Positions 44,390 through 53,009 of a stretch of 64,000 bases of DNA are shown piece by piece. The number at the start of each line of letters is the position of its first letter. The stretch's first letter is position 1. The notes beneath the pieces were generated by a model. That model made no database searches and had not been told where the DNA came from. It saw nothing but the letters and a program-made list of their open reading frames with translations. Source of the stretch: Sulfurovum sp965602275 (lineage in GTDB: Bacteria; Campylobacterota; Campylobacteria; Campylobacterales; Sulfurovaceae); contig CBFCXZ010000003.1 in NCBI GenBank assembly GCA_965602275.1, forward strand, positions 1 to 64,000. The letters are read 5' to 3'. Made by a program: the position numbers and the translations under genes.

Positions 44390-47300
44390 ATGCCAAAACG
44401 CGAAGACATCAAAACTATTTTACTTATCGGTTCAGGCCCTATCGTTATCGGTCAAGCTTGTGAATTTGACTATTCTGGAACGCAAGCAGCCAAAACACTT
44501 AAAGAGTTAGGCTACAGAGTTGTTCTTATCAACTCTAACCCTGCTACTATTATGACAGACCCAGAGTTTGCTGACCGTACTTATATCGAACCTATAACCC
44601 CTGAAGTGATTGATAAAATCATTAAACAAGAAAATGTTGATGCTATCTTACCTACTATGGGTGGACAAACTGCACTCAATGTCGCTATGGATATGAACGA
44701 AGCAGGTATGCTTGAAGGCATCGACTTTTTAGGTGCTACTCCTGAAGCGATTAAAAAAGGGGAAGATAGACACCTCTTTAACAAAGCTATGATAAAAATT
44801 GGTATGGACTTACCAAAGAGTGCCAATGCATACAACCTTGAAGAGGCACTAAAAGTTGCTAAAGAGATTGGGTTTCCTGTCATTTCAAGAGCTTCATTTA
44901 CCATGGCTGGTGGTGGTTCTGGTGTGGCTTACAACATAGACGAATTCAAAAAACTTGCACAAGAAGGATTAGAAGCATCACCAATCAATGAGATTGAGAT
45001 TATGGAGTCATTACTTGGTTGGAAAGAGTACGAGATGGAAGTTATCCGTGATAAAGCCGATAACTGTATCATCATATGTTCTATCGAAAACTTTGACCCT
45101 ATGGGTGTACATACCGGAGATAGTATTACTGTTGCGCCTGCTCTTACACTTACAGACAAAGAATACCAGAACATGAGAGATGCCTCTTTCAAGATCTTAC
45201 GTGAAGTAGGTGTTGATACAGGTGGTTCAAACGTACAGTTCTCTATCAACCCGGATACCGGTCGTATGATCGTTATCGAGATGAACCCAAGAGTAAGTCG
45301 TTCTTCTGCTCTTGCATCAAAAGCGACCGGTTACCCTATCGCTAAAGTAGCAACACTTTTGGCTGTTGGATTTACACTCGATGAGATCACCAATGACATT
45401 ACAGGAACACCTGCAAGTTTTGAACCGGTTATCGACTACATCGTAACAAAACTTCCAAGATTTACTTTTGAGAAGTTCCCTCTTGCAAACTCTACACTGA
45501 CTACAGCGATGAAGTCTGTAGGTGAAGCTATGAGTATAGGACGTACTTTCAAAGAGTCATTCCAAAAAGCTCTGTGTTCACTGGAGACTGGACTTATCGG
45601 TTTTAACCCTATCAAATGTGATGGCGAAGAACTTATAAGAGAGATCAGGCGTTCAAATGAAAGTCGTATGCTTTATGTTTTTGAAGGACTTAGACGCGGT
45701 ATGAGTGTCGATGCTATCTTCGATCTTTGTAAGATAGACAGATGGTTCCTTTACCAACTTGAAGAGCTTTCCCTGCGTGAAAAAGAGATGGACATTGCCC
45801 TACTCTCTGATGCGACAAGACTTCGTGAAGTAAAAAGTGAAGGTTTCTCTGATGAGATGATAGCAGAAGTTATCAATAAAAAAGAGGGTCTTGCACTTAC
45901 TGAAAACGACATCTATAACGCCAGAGAAAAAATGTCTGTACAACTTGAATATAATGAAGTTGATACCTGTGCTGCTGAATTTAAAGCACTTACGCCGTAC
46001 CTTTATTCTACAACCAACATTACAAAAGTACCTCAAGACAAAAAAGTAGAATCTACTGATAAAAAAGTACTTGTCATCGGTGGAGGACCTAACCGTATAG
46101 GTCAGGGGATCGAGTTTGACTACTGTTGTGTACATGCTGCATTTGCTCTTGAAGACATGGGTGTAAAGTCTATTATGTATAACTGTAACCCTGAGACAGT
46201 TTCAACCGACTATGATACTTCAGATATTCTCTATTTTGAACCTATTGACTTTGAACATGTAAGAAATGTTATCGACATAGAAAAACCAGATGGTGTTATC
46301 GTACACTTTGGTGGACAAACTCCACTCAAGTTGGCTAAAAAACTCACTGCTATCGGTGCAAACATCTCTGGTACTACTGCAAAAGTCATAGACCTCGCAG
46401 AAGATAGAGAACTTTTCTCTGCATTCATTAACGACCTTGGTCTTAAGCAACCAGAAAATGGTACTGTTTTTGCTAAAGACAAAGCACTTGTAGTGGCAAA
46501 CCGTATTGGGTATCCTGTGCTTGTACGTCCTTCCTTTGTACTTGGTGGACGTGGTATGAAAACCGTCTACAACGATGATGAACTAAACCAATACATGGAT
46601 GAAGCAGTATCTGTTTCTAACGATGCTCCAGTACTCATAGACAAGTTCCTTGACAATGCCATAGAGCTAGACGTAGATGCCATTTGTGATGGTAAAGATG
46701 TCTATATCGGTTCAGTCATGCAACATATTGAAGAAGCAGGTATTCACTCTGGTGACTCTGCTTGTTCACTTCCTCCGGTTTCTATCTCTGATACACTTCA
46801 GGAAGAAGTAAAAGAGCAAACAGCAAAGATCGCTCTTGGCCTTGGTGTGGTTGGACTTATGAACATTCAGTATGCTATCCATAAAGGCGAAATTTACCTT
46901 ATCGAGGTAAACCCTAGAGCTTCCAGAACAGTACCGTTTGTCTCTAAAGCGACAGGTGTACCTCTTGCAAAAGTTGCAACAAGAGTGATGGTTCAAGGTG
47001 ACCTCAAAGAAGCACTTAAATTCTATGATGTATTTAATGTTGTAAACTTTGACAAGAAGATCATGGAACCAAATCTTAAAAACCATGTTGCAGTTAAAGA
47101 AGCTGTATTCCCATTCAATAAGCTTCCAGGTTCTGACCTTATATTGGGACCTGAAATGAAGTCTACCGGTGAAGTTATGGGTATCTCTGACAACTTTGGT
47201 ATGAGTTTTGCCAAGAGTCAGTTTGCAAGTAAAAACAACATTCCACTAGAAGGTAAACTTTTCATCTCTCTTACTGAAAATGACAAATCACAAGCAGGTG

Positions 47301-47650
47301 AAGTAGGTAAAATGTTTACAGACCTTGGATTTGAGATCGTTGCTACATCAGGAACACATGTAGCACTTCAAGCAGCAGGTGTAGAGTCTACCAAAGTACT
47401 CAAGATCTCTGAGGGTCGTCCAAACATTGATGATATGATCAAAAATGAAGAGATCGCTCTTGCTATCAATACAAGTGATAATAAAGCAAGTAAAGATGAT
47501 GCTAAGACCATCAGACAGTCTGTACTGAGTAACAATGTTGCTTACTTCACAACTATCGCTGCAGCCAGAGCTACCGCACTTGCCATCAAAGAGCTTAAAG
47601 CTATTGGTGGTGAGTTAGAGCCAAAAGCGTTGCAGGATTATTTAGCATAA
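44390..47650 (+). CDS. carB: carbamoyl-phosphate synthase large subunit
   Basis: Makes carbamoyl phosphate from ammonia, bicarbonate and two ATP for arginine and pyrimidines. 1086 residues in one chain, full length: the first ATP-grasp half (GSGPIVIGQACEFDYSG at the start, VIEMNPRVSRSSALASKATG near 300), an oligomerisation segment, the second half (GGGPNRIGQGIEFDYCC near 560, LIEVNPRASRTVPFVSKATG near 835), and the C-terminal MGS-like allosteric domain from about 935. Transcribed from just after the mreC terminator. Confidence 0.97.
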   Translation: MPKREDIKTILLIGSGPIVIGQACEFDYSGTQAAKTLKELGYRVVLINSNPATIMTDPEFADRTYIEPITPEVIDKIIKQENVDAILPTMGGQTALNVAMDMNEAGMLEGIDFLGATPEAIKKGEDRHLFNKAMIKIGMDLPKSANAYNLEEALKVAKEIGFPVISRASFTMAGGGSGVAYNIDEFKKLAQEGLEASPINEIEIMESLLGWKEYEMEVIRDKADNCIIICSIENFDPMGVHTGDSITVAPALTLTDKEYQNMRDASFKILREVGVDTGGSNVQFSINPDTGRMIVIEMNPRVSRSSALASKATGYPIAKVATLLAVGFTLDEITNDITGTPASFEPVIDYIVTKLPRFTFEKFPLANSTLTTAMKSVGEAMSIGRTFKESFQKALCSLETGLIGFNPIKCDGEELIREIRRSNESRMLYVFEGLRRGMSVDAIFDLCKIDRWFLYQLEELSLREKEMDIALLSDATRLREVKSEGFSDEMIAEVINKKEGLALTENDIYNAREKMSVQLEYNEVDTCAAEFKALTPYLYSTTNITKVPQDKKVESTDKKVLVIGGGPNRIGQGIEFDYCCVHAAFALEDMGVKSIMYNCNPETVSTDYDTSDILYFEPIDFEHVRNVIDIEKPDGVIVHFGGQTPLKLAKKLTAIGANISGTTAKVIDLAEDRELFSAFINDLGLKQPENGTVFAKDKALVVANRIGYPVLVRPSFVLGGRGMKTVYNDDELNQYMDEAVSVSNDAPVLIDKFLDNAIELDVDAICDGKDVYIGSVMQHIEEAGIHSGDSACSLPPVSISDTLQEEVKEQTAKIALGLGVVGLMNIQYAIHKGEIYLIEVNPRASRTVPFVSKATGVPLAKVATRVMVQGDLKEALKFYDVFNVVNFDKKIMEPNLKNHVAVKEAVFPFNKLPGSDLILGPEMKSTGEVMGISDNFGMSFAKSQFASKNNIPLEGKLFISLTENDKSQAGEVGKMFTDLGFEIVATSGTHVALQAAGVESTKVLKISEGRPNIDDMIKNEEIALAINTSDNKASKDDAKTIRQSVLSNNVAYFTTIAAARATALAIKELKAIGGELEPKALQDYLA

Positions 47651-47653
47651 TTA

Positions 47654-47709
47654 TGTAGGGGCAATCCCTCATGGTTGCCCAAGGATCGGCACAAGGCACG
47701 ACCCCTACA
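47654..47709. repeat. TGTAGGGGC-type palindromic repeat, copy 2
   Basis: Begins TGTAGGGGCAATCCCTC and ends GACCCCTACA; the outer 8 bases are perfect reverse complements. It begins three bases after the carB stop and is of the same type as 29458-29530. It may serve as a terminator or be a mobile palindromic repeat. Confidence 0.65.
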
Positions 47710-47727
47710 AATAAAACGAGAAAAAAC

Positions 47728-48174
47728 ATGAATACAAGCACTTTCAAAGACAAAGTTTTCCTCACACAAACCGATACCACTATCGGTTTTGTCTCACAAA
47801 ATGCAGATAAACTCACACAGATCAAACAGCGTCCTCCCCATAAACATTACATCAAAGCCCTTCCCTCTCTTAACACACTTAAATCATTTACGCGTGTACC
47901 TGATATGCATAAAAACCGTATAAGAAGAGCGAAAAAAACCACATTCATCATGCCAAATAGACACTCATACCGTGTCGTACAAGATAAACATCACCTTCTG
48001 CTCTTAAAACGTCTGGGATGGGCATACACAACATCTGCTAACCTTAGCTCTGAAGCTTACGATGAGAACTTTGCTAAAAAAAATGCAGATATTGTCATTA
48101 CACCGTTAAAACAAAAGTATTCTGCTTCCACCATCTATAAACTAGGAAAAACCACTTTTAAAAGGATACGATAA
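47728..48174 (+). CDS. Sua5/YciO/YrdC/YwlC-family protein (short TsaC-like)
   Basis: A 148-residue YrdC-fold protein: LTQTDTTIGFVSQNADKL at the start, IKQRPPHKHYIK (the KxR nucleotide-binding region) and YTTSANLSSEAYD near residue 115. YrdC proteins make threonylcarbamoyl-AMP for the t6A modification of tRNA, which is the substrate of MtaB seen at 7361. The short form is common in Campylobacterota. I start at the ATG at 47728 because the upstream frame runs through a repeat. Its stop overlaps the next ATG (TAATG). Confidence 0.8.
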   Translation: MNTSTFKDKVFLTQTDTTIGFVSQNADKLTQIKQRPPHKHYIKALPSLNTLKSFTRVPDMHKNRIRRAKKTTFIMPNRHSYRVVQDKHHLLLLKRLGWAYTTSANLSSEAYDENFAKKNADIVITPLKQKYSASTIYKLGKTTFKRIR

Positions 48175-48539
48175 TGTCAATCATTTATGAAAACAAAAAT
48201 ATTAAAATAGAAGTTGAAGGGAGTGAGATCCCTTGGCTTAAAATTTTCACACAAGATACATACAAAGAGATGAGTGAAGTTCCTGCTGAGATCAAGTTTG
48301 AGATCTATGACCTCCTAGATATCATTGAAAAAGAGATGATAGGCTACTATAACCCTAAAAAGATAAACATTGCCAGCTTTGGTAACTATATACCTCATGT
48401 CCATTGGCACATCATGGCACGTTTTGAAGAAGACTCTTACTTTCCTGAGCCTATGTGGGGAGAGAAGCAAAGAGAAGGTAAGATTAGGCTGCCTGATTTT
48501 AAGATATTTTGTAAAAATGTTGTTTCGTCAATATCATAG
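48174..48539 (+). CDS. HIT family protein
   Basis: A 121-residue histidine-triad nucleotide-binding protein. The triad reads HVHWHIMAR near residue 75. It is somewhat divergent upstream, with no classical CxxC. HIT proteins hydrolyse nucleoside phosphoramidates and adenylates. It overlaps the YrdC-like gene by one base, implying co-translation. Confidence 0.85.
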   Translation: MSIIYENKNIKIEVEGSEIPWLKIFTQDTYKEMSEVPAEIKFEIYDLLDIIEKEMIGYYNPKKINIASFGNYIPHVHWHIMARFEEDSYFPEPMWGEKQREGKIRLPDFKIFCKNVVSSIS

Positions 48540-48627
48540 TATTAAAGAGCGTTTACATAGTTTCCTTTCTCTCTTTTTTATAGTAAATATGATACAATGC
48601 CACATTTAAAGCTTCAAGGATAAAATT

Positions 48628-50022
48628 GTGCTATTATTCAATAAAAAGTACTCTATATTCCTTTTAATAATCATATTTTCTCTTTTTTCCACCATTTATA
48701 ACGCTACAATTCCTCTGCATATCGATGAAGCATACTATTGGGTTTGGAGCAGACATCTACAAACCGGATACTTTGACCATCCTCCTATGATAGCCTATAT
48801 GATACATCTTTTCTCTTTCTTGGGAGATAGCGAGTGGGCTGTTAGAAGTGTAACAGTATTTTGTATGAGTGGTGCAATGTACTTTATATATCTTTTAACA
48901 CTTAAACTTAGCAATATAGACACAGCACTAAAAGCCGCTATAATATTTCTGGTAATTCCTGTTACTCAAATGGGATATACCATAACCACACCCGACTCTC
49001 CTTTGATACTTTTTTGGGCAGGATCACTCTATTTTTCATATAACGCCGTGATGGATAAGAAAGTTATAGACTTTATCTATGCAGGTATCTTTATAGGTTG
49101 TATGATGCTTAGTAAATACACTTCTATACTCTTTGTAGGATCACTACTTATATATCTTGTACTATTTAAAAGAGAACTGTTTCTGCATAGAGGTTTTTGG
49201 CTCTCTATGCTCATAGCATTTTTGATCTTATCACCTATGCTTTGGTGGAACTATCAAAACGATTGGATAAGTTTCAACTTCCAGTACACTCACGGAACAA
49301 GCGAAACACTAGCTATAAAGTGGAATAAATTTTTTGAGTTTTTCGGCGGTATGTTTTTACTCTTCTCACCAGTTTTTATGGTTGTAGTTCTTTTACTGCA
49401 GTTTAAAGACAGCTCATTTTTCAAAAATAAAAAACTGCTCTTTGTCAATCTTTTCTTTTTGATACCTCTTTTATTTTTTCTATATAAAGGACTCTTTAAA
49501 AAGATGCAACTCAACTGGGCTGCACCTGCATTTGTAGCTGCTGCAATCATAGTTGCACTTTATATAGAAAAATTTGGTCTTAAAAAGAGTTTTAGATGGG
49601 GTATCGCAGTTGCACTGCTATTCTCAATGCTTATAAAATTCCCTGCTCTTTTTTATCTTCCCCCTCATCTAAACATTCACTATAAACTATTTGGATATAA
49701 AGAAGCTGCACACTTTATAGAAAAGATAAAAGAAGATAGCGACAGAGTCTATGCAGATCATCTTACAAGAGCTTCTATACTCTCTTACTACCTTCCTTCA
49801 CACCCATACGTGAGTATACCTACATTGTCAAGGATAAGCCAATACACTCTATGGGACAAGAACCAAAAAACTGATCTTGCAAGCGGTATATACCTCTCTA
49901 AAGATGAAAGAATAAAAGAACTCAAAAAAGTGTTTAAAGATGCTTACTTGATCAAAAAATTTAGAGCCGAAAAAGAGGGTTTAAAGCCTAAAGATTTCTA
50001 TATTTACAGGGTTTTGAACTAA
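48628..50022 (+). CDS. glycosyltransferase family 39 (ArnT/PMT-like) membrane protein
   Basis: A 464-residue protein with about ten to twelve membrane helices. The first periplasmic loop carries the acidic active-site motif HIDEAYYWVWSRHL and GYFDHPPM, followed by the TPDSPL segment, as in GT39 enzymes that move sugars from polyprenyl phosphate carriers onto lipids or proteins. The start is GTG at 48628 with AAGGA seven bases upstream. It is followed by a UPF0104 protein and a GT9 enzyme, so the three likely act in one surface-glycan step. The acceptor is not known. Confidence 0.85.
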   Translation: MLLFNKKYSIFLLIIIFSLFSTIYNATIPLHIDEAYYWVWSRHLQTGYFDHPPMIAYMIHLFSFLGDSEWAVRSVTVFCMSGAMYFIYLLTLKLSNIDTALKAAIIFLVIPVTQMGYTITTPDSPLILFWAGSLYFSYNAVMDKKVIDFIYAGIFIGCMMLSKYTSILFVGSLLIYLVLFKRELFLHRGFWLSMLIAFLILSPMLWWNYQNDWISFNFQYTHGTSETLAIKWNKFFEFFGGMFLLFSPVFMVVVLLLQFKDSSFFKNKKLLFVNLFFLIPLLFFLYKGLFKKMQLNWAAPAFVAAAIIVALYIEKFGLKKSFRWGIAVALLFSMLIKFPALFYLPPHLNIHYKLFGYKEAAHFIEKIKEDSDRVYADHLTRASILSYYLPSHPYVSIPTLSRISQYTLWDKNQKTDLASGIYLSKDERIKELKKVFKDAYLIKKFRAEKEGLKPKDFYIYRVLN

Positions 50023-50067
50023 AGATAAATAGAATATCTCAGGGTATCTCTAACAAAATGGAAAAAT

Positions 50068-50973
50068 TTGAAAAATATTATAAAACTTATCATTACGATT
50101 ATTATTTTTATCATACTCTTTAGATATGTCAATATACAAGAAGTTTCAAAGATCATACTAGGTGCAAATCTTTTCTATATCTTTTTAGCACTTATTTCAC
50201 AAGTCTTAAGTACCTTCATAGCCTCATATAGATGGTATCTGATCATGTCTTTTTTTGACTTCAAAGAGAATCTTACATTTTATATCAAAAGTTACTTTAA
50301 AAGTACTTTTTTTAACCAAGTACTGCCTGGAAGCATAGGCGGAGATGCTGTGAGAGTCTTTGAGCTTGGAAGTATGGGATATAGTAAAAAAGAAGCATTT
50401 AGCGGTATTTTAGTCGATAGAGTCGTGGGAGTGTTTGGGCTTATAATACTTAATTTTGTCTCAAATATTGCTAACAAAGGGACTTTCCCGGGTTGGTTGT
50501 TTGACCTTATCAATCTCATCAGTATCATCGGAATTATAGGGTTTTTTGGACTCATATACTTAAGAAATATAACCCGCTTAAAAGATATAAAGTTTTTATC
50601 TCTTTTTTATAGACTCTCAAATAAATTTCACTTGGTTTATAACCGATTCAAAACTTTAGCACTTCATAGCAGTATCACCATAATTATACACCTTTTTACT
50701 ATATTTGCTATGTTTTTTTTATCAAAATCGGTCAATCTGAACTTGGATTTTGGAACTTTGCTTGTAGCAATTCCACCGATATTTTTACTCACGATCATTC
50801 CTCTCTCTCTTGCAGGTTGGGGAGTAAGAGAGAGTGCAATGGTCGGGATCCTTGTACTCGCGGGTGCAGATAGAGAAGCTGTACTGTCTGTATCTATCAT
50901 GTATGGATTGATCTTGATAGCCTCTTCTTTACCTGGCGCATATTACTGGATGAGAAGCAAAAAAGGATTTTAA
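50068..50973 (+). CDS. UPF0104/LPG synthase-TM family membrane protein
   Basis: A 301-residue integral membrane protein of the lysylphosphatidylglycerol synthase TM/UPF0104 family. Family marks are SYRWYLI near residue 52, FFNQVLPGSIGGDAVRVFEL near 88 by its parts, DRVVGVFGL, and LSLAGWGVRESAM. Members flip or move lipid-linked substrates. The likely start is TTG at 50068; an ATG at 50059 is in another frame. Its stop overlaps the GT9 start by one base. It may move a lipid-linked sugar donor for the GT39 enzyme. Confidence 0.82.
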   Translation: MKNIIKLIITIIIFIILFRYVNIQEVSKIILGANLFYIFLALISQVLSTFIASYRWYLIMSFFDFKENLTFYIKSYFKSTFFNQVLPGSIGGDAVRVFELGSMGYSKKEAFSGILVDRVVGVFGLIILNFVSNIANKGTFPGWLFDLINLISIIGIIGFFGLIYLRNITRLKDIKFLSLFYRLSNKFHLVYNRFKTLALHSSITIIIHLFTIFAMFFLSKSVNLNLDFGTLLVAIPPIFLLTIIPLSLAGWGVRESAMVGILVLAGADREAVLSVSIMYGLILIASSLPGAYYWMRSKKGF

Positions 50974-52181
50974 TGAATGTAGATACAATGAGAAAAATTG
51001 ACTATTATGCAGGTGTACCCCTCTGCTTTTTAGGGACATTGCTTACAAAAGTGTGCAATGCAATCACTCCAAAGAAAAAAGATGAAGTAAAAAATGTACT
51101 ATTTATAGAGCTTTCTGAGATGGGAAGTGCAATACTTGTCGATCCTGCGATGCAGAAACTCAAAAATACTCACGGAGCAAACTTGCATTTTGTCATTTTC
51201 AAAAGCAATAAAATGAGCCTCGATCTTCTAAAAAGTATAGATAATGAAAACATCTATACGATCAGTTCTGATGGACTCATACCTCTTGTAGTGGATACTC
51301 TGAAGTTCTTTTTATGGACAAGAAAAAAGGGAATCGATACAGTTATAGACTTGGAGCTGTTTTCTAGATTTACGGCTCTTCTTAGCGGATTTAGCGGTGC
51401 AAAAAAGATAGTCGGTTTTCATGCATTTCACAACGAAGGCTTGTATAGAGGAGATTTTTTAACGCATAAAGTCTCTTATAACCCTCACATACACATCGCC
51501 AAAAACTTTATAGCTTTGGTTGACTCTCTCTTTGTAGATGTGGAAATCCCATATACAAAAAGAGCTATAAGCGATGATGAGATAGAGCTTAGAAAAGTAA
51601 ACATAAAAGATGAAGATAAAACAAGTGTTTTCCAAAGCATAAAAAGAGTCTATTCTGAGTTTGACAACAACCCTATAGTGCTTATAAACTCAAATGCAAG
51701 TGATCTGCTGCCGCAAAGAAGATGGAATAGAGAGAATTTTGCAAAGCTTATAGAGATGATGCTTGAAGTTGATGATAACACCATATATCTTCTTACAGGC
51801 TCTCCGGACGAGAGAGAGTGGGTAGGAGAGTTAGAGAGTATGGTTAGGAGTGGGAGATGTATAAACTTTGCGGGAGAGGTTAAGTTTTTAGAACTTCCTA
51901 TACTCTACTCTATGAGCAAATTTATGGTCACAAACGACTCGGGCCCTGCACACTTTGCTTCGATAACTAATATGCACACTTTTGTAATCTTTGGACCTGA
52001 AACTCCAAAACTATATGGCTCACTTGGCTCTTCAACTCCGATCTATGCAAATCTTGCTTGTTCACCTTGCGTGAGTGCTTCAAATCATAGGAAAACACCG
52101 TGTAATGATAATGTCTGTATCCAAGTGATAACACCTGAGAGTGTTTTTAATACCGTAAAGCCTATGCTGAGAGATGCATAA
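50973..52181 (+). CDS. glycosyltransferase family 9 (heptosyltransferase-like)
   Basis: A 402-residue cytoplasmic GT9 enzyme. Visible: NVLFIELSEMGSAILVDPAM near residue 38 in place of the usual start, DLELFSRFTALLSG, NSNASDLLPQRRW, and VTNDSGPAHFASITN, then FGPETPKLYG, the ADP-heptose-type nucleotide region. A C-terminal CSPCVSASNHRKTPCNDNVC cluster is typical of some members. GT9 enzymes build LPS core. Overlaps the UPF0104 gene by one base. Confidence 0.87.
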   Translation: MNVDTMRKIDYYAGVPLCFLGTLLTKVCNAITPKKKDEVKNVLFIELSEMGSAILVDPAMQKLKNTHGANLHFVIFKSNKMSLDLLKSIDNENIYTISSDGLIPLVVDTLKFFLWTRKKGIDTVIDLELFSRFTALLSGFSGAKKIVGFHAFHNEGLYRGDFLTHKVSYNPHIHIAKNFIALVDSLFVDVEIPYTKRAISDDEIELRKVNIKDEDKTSVFQSIKRVYSEFDNNPIVLINSNASDLLPQRRWNRENFAKLIEMMLEVDDNTIYLLTGSPDEREWVGELESMVRSGRCINFAGEVKFLELPILYSMSKFMVTNDSGPAHFASITNMHTFVIFGPETPKLYGSLGSSTPIYANLACSPCVSASNHRKTPCNDNVCIQVITPESVFNTVKPMLRDA

Positions 52182-52384
52182 CTTTTTTATAATGATCCTT
52201 GTAGCACCCATCTTTAGACTCTGAGTAGATGAGTTTTGAAAAAATTGGAATCTAAAAAAGAGAAGATGATTTAGATTTACCTGATCTGGAAGGCTTTTGC
52301 GATAAAGTGATCAAGATACTTTCATAGTAGATAGAACGGGACTTGCCCCTTGTTCTCTAGATTATTCAGAGGCTTCTATTCATT
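52182..52384. other. intergenic, possible gene fragment
   Basis: No gene. One short open piece (52262-52327) reads DDLDLPDLEGFCDKVIKILS and stops; it looks protein-like but is only about 20 codons and has a stop just before it. It may be a relic. Confidence 0.25.
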
Positions 52385-52774
52385 TTACTGCTTTAAATAC
52401 GCTTGATACTCTTTATCTGAAAGAGGACTAGCACATCCAATTTTACCTTCGCTTGCAGCCTTGCGATAGATAGCTATACCTTCAGACTTATTGCCATTTC
52501 TCATGATAGTATTGATAGCATCTGCAGTTTTTTGGTCTTCCCATGTAATATCACCGTCTTTACAATCACTTACACCAAACTCTTGAAAGCGTTTTATAAC
52601 TTGACTGTTTACTGCATAGCTACTGGTGCTTGTTCCATAAGGTACGCTATAATGTTTTCCATCAACAGTTTTCATCTCTTTGTTACTTGGATCAAACGAG
52701 GGTTGATTACTGGTACATCCAATAAATAACAATGATCCAAGACTAGCTACCAACATAATATTTAATTTTTTCAT
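52385..52774 (-). CDS. small lipoprotein of unknown function
   Basis: A 129-residue protein with a lipoprotein signal (MLVASLGSLLFIGC; lipobox LFIGC, acylated cysteine near residue 20). The mature part is hydrophilic with two or three conserved-looking cysteines (VSDCKDGDITW and KIGCASPLS) and a C-terminal KEYQAYLKQ. There is no recognised domain. It stands alone between the GT9 gene and the phosphate region. Confidence 0.65.
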   Translation of the reverse strand: MKKLNIMLVASLGSLLFIGCTSNQPSFDPSNKEMKTVDGKHYSVPYGTSTSSYAVNSQVIKRFQEFGVSDCKDGDITWEDQKTADAINTIMRNGNKSEGIAIYRKAASEGKIGCASPLSDKEYQAYLKQ

Positions 52775-52950
52775 TTTTCATCCCTATATTTTAAATTTAT
52801 GATTTGATGATATTAATTTTCATATTACAGTGAACATACTTTTTTTGATTAGCCCAGGAGAACAAAAGGGGTGGGTAATGTAGTGACAGTGTAAAAAGCT
52901 TTGTAACCGATATACTCTTTTCACTTTTTTATGATATTTGCTAAGAATAT

Positions 52951-52975
52951 TAGGAGTATAATTATTAAATATACA
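52951..52975 (+). promoter_or_regulatory. promoter of phosphate module 1
   Basis: TAGGAGTATAAT followed by TATTAAATATACA-like sequence, 35-59 bases before the PiT start. A closely similar block, GAGGAGTATACTTTATATACAT, precedes the second PiT gene (56961-56982), so the promoter region was copied together with the genes. Confidence 0.5.
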
Positions 52976-53009
52976 TATTGCGGAACCAATTAAAAGGAGA
53001 TCGAAGTAA

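Noticed and set aside
47671..47727. Longer start for the YrdC-like protein
   Set aside because: The upstream part is translated repeat sequence (AQGSAQGTTPT), not family sequence.
52262..52327. Small gene encoding DDLDLPDLEGFC...
   Set aside because: About 20 codons, preceded by a stop and with no start or ribosome site; noted only as a possible relic.
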